From Rhizobiaceae bacterium (GTDB lineage: Bacteria > Pseudomonadota > Alphaproteobacteria > Rhizobiales > Rhizobiaceae), in NCBI GenBank assembly GCA_913776675.1, contig CAJYRE010000224.1:1-10917 (forward strand): a stretch of DNA of 10,917 bases, written 5' to 3'. Positions 6,901 to 10,917 of the stretch are shown piece by piece (positions within the stretch are counted from its first letter, which is position 1; the number at the start of each line of letters is the position of its first letter). The notes beneath the pieces were generated by a model, which had not been told where the DNA came from, made no database searches, and saw only the letters and a program-made list of their open reading frames with translations. A program made the position numbers and the translations under genes.

Positions 6901-7866
6901 ATGGCTCTGCCCGCAATTCTGTCTGCTCATCTCAGCTTGCCCGTCGTCGCATCGCCATTGTTCATCATCTCCCATCCTGCCCTCACTCTGGCACAATGCA
7001 AAGCCGGCATCATTGGCGCTTTTCCTGCACTCAATGCCAGACCGGCTACCCAACTGGATGAATGGCTGGCGGAAATAACCGAAGAACTGGCCCGCTATAA
7101 CGCTGCCAACCCGGAACAGCCTGCGGCACCCTTTGCCGTCAACCAGATTGTTCACACCTCCAACAAGCGGCTGGAACATGATCTGGGCATGTGCGTCAAA
7201 TACAAGGTTCCGGTTGTCATCTCCTCTCTGGGAGCCGTGCCGGAGGTCAATGACGCCATCCATTCTTATGGCGGCATTGTCCTGCATGATGTCATCAACA
7301 ATCGGCACGCCCGTTCCGCCATTCGCAAAGGGGCAGATGGCCTGATTGCGGTGGCAGCCGGGGCTGGCGGCCATGCGGGCAGGCTCTCACCCTTTGCGCT
7401 TTTGCAGGAAATCCGCGAATGGTTTGATGGCCCCCTCTTGCTTGCGGGTGCCATTGCCAATGGCGGAGCCATTCTGGCTGCTCAGGCGGCGGGTGCGGAT
7501 ATGGCCTATATCGGCTCACCCTTCATTGCCACAGAGGAAGCCCGCGCCAGCGAGGCCTATAAACAGGCACTGGTCGAGAGCAGTGCCGATGATATTGTTT
7601 ATTCCAATTATTTCACTGGCATCCATGGCAATTATCTGAAATCCTCCATCACGGCAGCCGGCCTTGATCCCGATAACCTGCCGGAAGCAGACCCGAGCAA
7701 AATGGATTTTGAAACAGCAACCACCGGAGCCAAAGCCTGGAAAGACATCTGGGGCTGCGGTCAGGGCGTTGGCGCCACCAAGTCCATTGAGCCTGTCTCT
7801 GCCTTGGTGGCACGGCTGCAAAGTGAATATCATGCCGCAAAAGCAAGGATTTGCGAAAAAGCGTAA
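6901..7866 (+). CDS. Nitronate monooxygenase (2-nitropropane dioxygenase family, FMN-dependent)
   Basis: Enzymes of this family oxidise alkyl nitronates such as propionate 3-nitronate to aldehydes or keto acids with FMN and oxygen; many members have unknown natural substrates. The 321-residue protein is a TIM-barrel type: an N-terminal strand PVVASPLFIISHPAL (14-28), FAVNQIV (78-84), VPVVISSLGAV (103-113), the family motif AGAGGHAG (153-160) with the active-site His158, and the FMN phosphate-binding GAIANGG (183-189) followed by AAGADMAYIGSPF (196-208). The Gly-Gly-His-x-Gly pattern fits the class I type. The start ATG at 6901 has GAGGTG 4 bases before it; the upstream in-frame TTG at 6847 would run through the palindrome and is unlikely. 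It stands alone on the plus strand, 261 bases from the divergent membrane-protein gene, with a likely operator immediately before it. Confidence 0.9.
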   Translation: MALPAILSAHLSLPVVASPLFIISHPALTLAQCKAGIIGAFPALNARPATQLDEWLAEITEELARYNAANPEQPAAPFAVNQIVHTSNKRLEHDLGMCVKYKVPVVISSLGAVPEVNDAIHSYGGIVLHDVINNRHARSAIRKGADGLIAVAAGAGGHAGRLSPFALLQEIREWFDGPLLLAGAIANGGAILAAQAAGADMAYIGSPFIATEEARASEAYKQALVESSADDIVYSNYFTGIHGNYLKSSITAAGLDPDNLPEADPSKMDFETATTGAKAWKDIWGCGQGVGATKSIEPVSALVARLQSEYHAAKARICEKA

Positions 7867-7884
7867 CAGATCTCAAAAGGTCTC

Positions 7885-7913
7885 TTGAAATCAGCAAAAT
7901 TTGCCTGTATCCA
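7885..7913 (+). promoter_or_regulatory. Possible promoter of the tRNA-Thr gene
   Basis: TTGAAA (7885-7890) and TATCCA (7908-7913) are separated by 17 bases and lie 38 bases before the mature tRNA 5' end. The -35 is good (5 of 6) and the -10 poor (3 of 6). The spacer holds the 11-base inverted repeat GCAAA-A-TTTGC (7894-7904). The bases 7914-7950 would be a short 5' leader removed by RNase P. Confidence 0.35.
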
Positions 7914-7950
7914 CCCGCACAGACTGGAATCGCCGGGTGCGATTTGACAG

Positions 7951-8026
7951 GCCGCTTTAGCTCAGGTGGTAGAGCACATCATTCGTAATGATGGGGTCGC
8001 AGGTTCGAGTCCTGCAAGCGGCACCA
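7951..8026 (+). tRNA. tRNA-Thr, anticodon CGU (reads ACG)
   Basis: The 76-base cloverleaf is complete. The acceptor stem GCCGCTT / AAGCGGC is perfect, followed by discriminator A and an encoded CCA (8024-8026). The D arm is GCTC / GAGC. The anticodon stem CATCA / TGATG (7977-7981 and 7989-7993) encloses the loop TTCGTAA, giving anticodon CGT at 7984-7986. The T arm carries GGTTCGAGTCC. No integrase and no second copy of the tRNA 3' end is present, so it is not being used as an attachment site here. Confidence 0.97.
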
Positions 8027-8148
8027 TTGTCTTAATTTCTCATTCAATTTCAAGAGAGTTGCTAACAATAGCATCCTTGCGTCTTCGCTCCAAATAGGCG
8101 TAAGTGCAGTCACCATCAATAGCTCTATTTACATATTATTTTATACAA

Positions 8149-8167
8149 CCTTAATTCGTTCTTAAGG
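8149..8167 (+). promoter_or_regulatory. Inverted repeat in the chemoreceptor upstream region
   Basis: CCTTAA (8149-8154) and TTAAGG (8162-8167) are complementary with a 7-base spacer, 61 bases before the mcp start. The interval 8027-8228 is A/T-rich, with TTTACA (8128-8133) as a possible -35 element, but no convincing -10 partner. The repeat could be a regulator site. No terminator hairpin is visible after the tRNA gene. Confidence 0.25.
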
Positions 8168-8228
8168 GATCACTTTCATAAATAGCACTATCTTTTCACC
8201 GTTTAGCGACCTTTGTCGGGATATTCTC

Positions 8229-10199
8229 ATGGTATTGAAAATTTCAACCAGACTGATGGTGATGGCAGGTGCTGCGCTTGTCTTGATTATTGCCCTTGGT
8301 GTGATCAGTTATAACCAGATCTCCGTTGTATTCACGGCCGCATCCGACACGCGCCAAGTGTGGATGCCGCGCATGGCCAAGCTGGATGCCATTCAGTTCA
8401 CCATGCTGCGCTATCATACCACCACCATTCGCAAGACAATTGCGGTGGATCCGGCCGAGGTTAAGGGACTGGATGACGAATTTGTGGAAATGGATGCCTC
8501 CATTCCAAAATCCTATGCGGATTTCCGCGCCACATTGCGCAATGACACCGAAAAGAAGCTGTGGGCTGATTTTGAAGCCAAATGGGCCAATTATCTCGTG
8601 GCACAGAAAGCCATTATGGATGCGGTGAAAGCCAAGAACATGCCTGCGGCTGTTGCAGCCATTGCGCCAGCCCGCGACCCTCTGGTGGCTGCATTCGGTG
8701 CGCTGGGTGAAATTATTAAAGTCAACGACAAGGGTGCTGATACCTCGGGTGCGGATGCGCAGTCCGCTTACAACACATCCTCCACAATTACAGTGACCGT
8801 TATCATTGCTGGTGTGCTTCTGATGACGCTGCTGACGGTGTGGATTATCAAGGGTGTTTCCACTCCCGTTACCCGCATGTCCCGTGTGATGCTGAACATT
8901 GCAGAAGGCAAGCTGGATGTTACCGTGCCAGACGCCAATCGCCGCGATGAAATTGGCGAAATGGCAGGCTCCGTTGAAATCATGCGGCAGGCGGCAATTG
9001 CCAAGGTGAAGCTGGAAGCGGATGCAGAGCAAAACCGTATCAATGCCGAACGCGAGAAAGAAGAAATGCAGCGCCGCGCCGAAGCGGACGCCGAACAGCG
9101 CCTGAAGGAGGCAACCGGCGCGTTGGCCGCCGGTCTGCGCCGATTGGCCGCTTGCGATCTGCTCTGCGAGATAGAACAAAAATTTGCCGATCAGTTCGAG
9201 CCTCTGCGCCACGATTTCAACGCCTCGGTCAGCCAGCTCCGGACGGCACTGTTGGCGGTCGGACAGGTGGGTAAGGGTGTGACCAACGGCAGCGGTGAAA
9301 TTTCACAAGCCTCGGATACGCTCGCCAAGCGTACCGAGCAGCAGGCGGCCTCTCTGGAAGAAACCGCGGCTGCGCTGGAACAGATTACTGCCAACGTCCA
9401 TGCGACCTCCAAACGCACCGGCGACGCCCGTAATCTGGTACGCAATGCGCGCCAAAATGCCGAGCATTCGGCGGAAGTTGTCAGCAACGCCGTTTCCGCC
9501 ATGGAACGCATTGAAGATGCCTCCCGCAAGATCACCCAGATCATCAGCGTGATTGATGAAATTGCCTTCCAGACCAACCTGCTGGCGCTGAACGCCGGTG
9601 TGGAAGCCGCCCGTGCAGGCGAGGCTGGCAAGGGCTTTGCGGTGGTGGCCCAGGAAGTGCGCGAACTGGCCCAGCGTTCGGCCAATGCGGCCAAGGAAAT
9701 CAAAACCTTGATTGGCAATTCCGAAGCCGCTGTCAGTGAAGGTGTCAAGCCGGTCAGCGATACAGGTGAAGGTCTGGCCACCATTTCCAAGGCCGTTGAA
9801 GACATGAACCTGCATATGGATGCGATTGCCACTGCCGCACAGGAGCAAGCCTCTGGTCTGACGGAGGTCAACACCGCGATCAATCATATGGATCAGGCAA
9901 CCCAACAAAATGCTGCCATGGTCGAGGAAATGAATGCTGCAGGCGCAAGTCTGGCTCAGGAAAGCCTGCGCCTGGCTGAACTGCTGATGAAATTCCGCAC
10001 CGGTTCGGATGTGGCTCTGGCACCCACTGCTCAGCCCGTCAGCAGACACGCATCCGCACCAGCTCCCCGTGCATCGGCCCCGCTCAAGGCCACACCGCGC
10101 GCCCAAGCTGCACCCACGCGCGCAGGAGCAGTGGCTTCAGCGCCGCGCCATGCATCAGCCAATGTGGCTCAGGCCCAGAATGACTGGGAGGAGTTTTGA
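8229..10199 (+). CDS. Methyl-accepting chemotaxis protein (transmembrane chemoreceptor with tandem HAMP)
   Basis: This chemoreceptor relays ligand binding to the CheA/CheW complex and so biases flagellar rotation. The 656 residues hold a short cytoplasmic start, a membrane helix (about 8-28), a periplasmic helical sensor (about 30-185) that resembles a four-helix-bundle domain, a second helix (about 187-208) and a HAMP unit (about 209-262). A charged coiled coil (about 262-296) leads to a second HAMP-like unit (about 297-345, with [12 protein letters not shown] and [13 protein letters not shown]). The signalling domain follows, with the conserved hairpin tip (about 443-484, [22 protein letters not shown]). 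Gln/Glu pairs near 369-378 and 558-567 are likely methylation sites. An Ala/Pro/Arg-rich flexible tail (about 597-648) ends in DWEEF, a tether for CheR/CheB. The ligand cannot be told. The ribosome binding site is weak (GGGA). The gene is monocistronic, ending at a strong terminator. Confidence 0.96.
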   Translation: MVLKISTRLMVMAGAALVLIIALGVISYNQISVVFTAASDTRQVWMPRMAKLDAIQFTMLRYHTTTIRKTIAVDPAEVKGLDDEFVEMDASIPKSYADFRATLRNDTEKKLWADFEAKWANYLVAQKAIMDAVKAKNMPAAVAAIAPARDPLVAAFGALGEIIKVNDKGADTSGADAQSAYNTSSTITVTVIIAGVLLMTLLTVWIIKGVSTPVTRMSRVMLNIAEGKLDVTVPDANRRDEIGEMAGSVEIMRQAAIAKVKLEADAEQNRINAEREKEEMQRRAEADAEQRLKEATGALAAGLRRLAACDLLCEIEQKFADQFEPLRHDFNASVSQLRTALLAVGQVGKGVTNGSGEISQASDTLAKRTEQQAASLEETAAALEQITANVHATSKRTGDARNLVRNARQNAEHSAEVVSNAVSAMERIEDASRKITQIISVIDEIAFQTNLLALNAGVEAARAGEAGKGFAVVAQEVRELAQRSANAAKEIKTLIGNSEAAVSEGVKPVSDTGEGLATISKAVEDMNLHMDAIATAAQEQASGLTEVNTAINHMDQATQQNAAMVEEMNAAGASLAQESLRLAELLMKFRTGSDVALAPTAQPVSRHASAPAPRASAPLKATPRAQAAPTRAGAVASAPRHASANVAQAQNDWEEF

Positions 10200-10240
10200 T
10201 CCTACCACAGCGGATGTCCGCGTTATAATAAGTACCCATA

Positions 10241-10272
10241 AAAAACGCGGCTGAAGAATCAGCCGCGTTTTT
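10241..10272. terminator. Bidirectional-type intrinsic terminator between mcp and the EF-hand gene
   Basis: A perfect inverted repeat has arms of 14 bases (10241-10254 and 10259-10272) and loop AGAA. The G/C core CGCGGCTGA / TCAGCCGCG is flanked by an A-run on the left and a T-run on the right, so it works as an A-tract/U-tract terminator in both directions. It lies 41 bases after the mcp stop and 50 bases from the stop of the convergent gene. Confidence 0.93.
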
Positions 10273-10322
10273 GTTTTAGAGTTTGCCATCTCAAAATGGA
10301 CTCTGGCGATCCTCAACGTGGA

Positions 10323-10917
10323 TCAAGGCAGAAGCGATGGCCCTTTGGGGAAATCATCCGCAGAGATGAATCCATCCTTATTGGTATCCAGTCGGTTGAA
10401 CAGCTTATCCAGCGCCGCATCGGCTTCAGCCTTGCTGATCTGACCATTCTCATCGGTGTCGATCTGGGTCATCAAACCTCTCGGCCCAAACAAATCGAGC
10501 ATCGGTGGTGGACGGTGACGTCCATCCGGGCCTCCACGTGGGCCGGGGCCTCTTTCCGGTCCACCGCGCATGGCTTCGTGCATTGGCCTGTCGGGCATCA
10601 TGCAGACATCCATCGGATCATCCATAGGTCTGGCCATGGCATCATCACCCGGCGGCGGTGGCGGTGGTGGCGGTGCATTGTCTGCACCCGGCGGCGGCGG
10701 CGGTGGTGGTGGCGGAGCGCCCTCTGCATCTGGCGCGGGCGGCTTGGGCATCTCGGCCTTCCAGGCAGCCATGCGCGCTTCATGGAATTTGCGCAATTCG
10801 CCGGGGGTCAGAACACCATCTTTGTTGGTATCGATCGCTGCAAACAGCTTGTCTTCGGCAGCCTTGGCCTCTTCCCGAGAGATCTTGCCATCCTTGTTGG
10901 TATCGAACTGCTGCAAG
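10323..10917 (-). CDS. EF-hand calcium-binding protein with polyproline and Met-rich linker (5' part missing)
   Basis: The frame is open to the right edge, so the true start, and perhaps a signal peptide, is outside; the visible 197 or so residues are the C-terminal part. Four EF-hand loops are clear: DTNKDGKISREE (5-16), DTNKDGVLTPGE (29-40), DTDENGQISKAE (153-164) and DTNKDGFISADD (177-188). All have acidic or amide residues at positions 1, 3 and 5 and Gly at 6; the last ends in Asp in place of Glu. The two pairs are separated by about 110 residues: two proline runs (P68-P76 and P82-P89), a Met-rich stretch (94-116) and a Gly/Arg/Pro-rich part (about 117-138). Calcium binding is predicted from the family. 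Bacterial proteins of this kind are often exported, which cannot be checked here. The biological role is unknown. The gene is convergent with mcp and shares its terminator. Confidence 0.85.
   Translation of the reverse strand, partial: LQQFDTNKDGKISREEAKAAEDKLFAAIDTNKDGVLTPGELRKFHEARMAAWKAEMPKPPAPDAEGAPPPPPPPPPGADNAPPPPPPPPGDDAMARPMDDPMDVCMMPDRPMHEAMRGGPERGPGPRGGPDGRHRPPPMLDLFGPRGLMTQIDTDENGQISKAEADAALDKLFNRLDTNKDGFISADDFPKGPSLLP

Noticed and set aside
7871..7940. Terminator after the nitronate monooxygenase gene
   Set aside because: CACCCG and CGGGTG can pair across 16 bases, but there is no U-run and competing pairings exist, so I do not call a terminator.
7951..8026. tRNA-Thr as an integration site for a genomic island
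   Set aside because: No integrase, no repeated tRNA 3' end and no change in gene character on either side.
8244..9883. Long minus-strand open frames opposite the chemoreceptor gene
   Set aside because: They mirror a confident receptor gene; the translations are low-complexity (His/Asn or Ser/Ala rich) and show no family motifs.
10210..10221. Short hairpin GCGGA-TG-TCCGC after mcp
   Set aside because: A 5-bp stem with a 2-base loop is too tight and is overshadowed by the strong terminator at 10241-10272.

Overview
The window looks like a chromosomal segment of an alphaproteobacterium, most likely of the order Rhizobiales (Rhizobiaceae). The evidence is a long PstC with an extra N-terminal membrane segment, the order phoR-pstS-pstC-pstA with ppk2 divergent from phoR, a tandem-HAMP chemoreceptor ending in DWEEF, and palindromic intergenic repeats of a rhizobial style. 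The genus is not determined. I see no phage, transposase, integrase, CRISPR or defence genes; this is core-type genome, and most of its novelty lies in regulatory sites and two uncharacterised proteins.

Left part (1-4139, minus strand): a phosphate-starvation module read right to left. phoR (sensor kinase) is followed by a Pho-box promoter, pstS (periplasmic phosphate binder), an intercistronic hairpin, pstC (permease) and the first codons of pstA, which overlaps the pstC stop by 4 bases and runs off the window. By analogy with rhizobia, pstB, phoU and phoB should follow outside the window. ppk2 (4361-5239, plus strand) diverges from phoR and encodes a one-domain polyphosphate kinase 2. Phosphate sensing, uptake and polyphosphate use are therefore adjacent.

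Middle (5240-7866): two degenerate copies of a nested palindromic repeat lie between the convergent ppk2 and a gene for an uncharacterised single-pass membrane protein (5344-6639, minus). This gene is divergent from a nitronate monooxygenase-family gene (6901-7866, plus). A perfect 11-bp inverted repeat just before the oxygenase start looks like a repressor operator.

Right part (7885-10917): a tRNA-Thr(CGU) gene with a possible promoter, then a complete methyl-accepting chemotaxis protein with tandem HAMP units and a C-terminal CheR/CheB tether. A strong bidirectional-type terminator separates it from a convergent gene, cut by the window end, for a four-EF-hand protein with polyproline and Met-rich linkers. 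All stretches without a gene are shorter than 300 bases; the informative ones are annotated.
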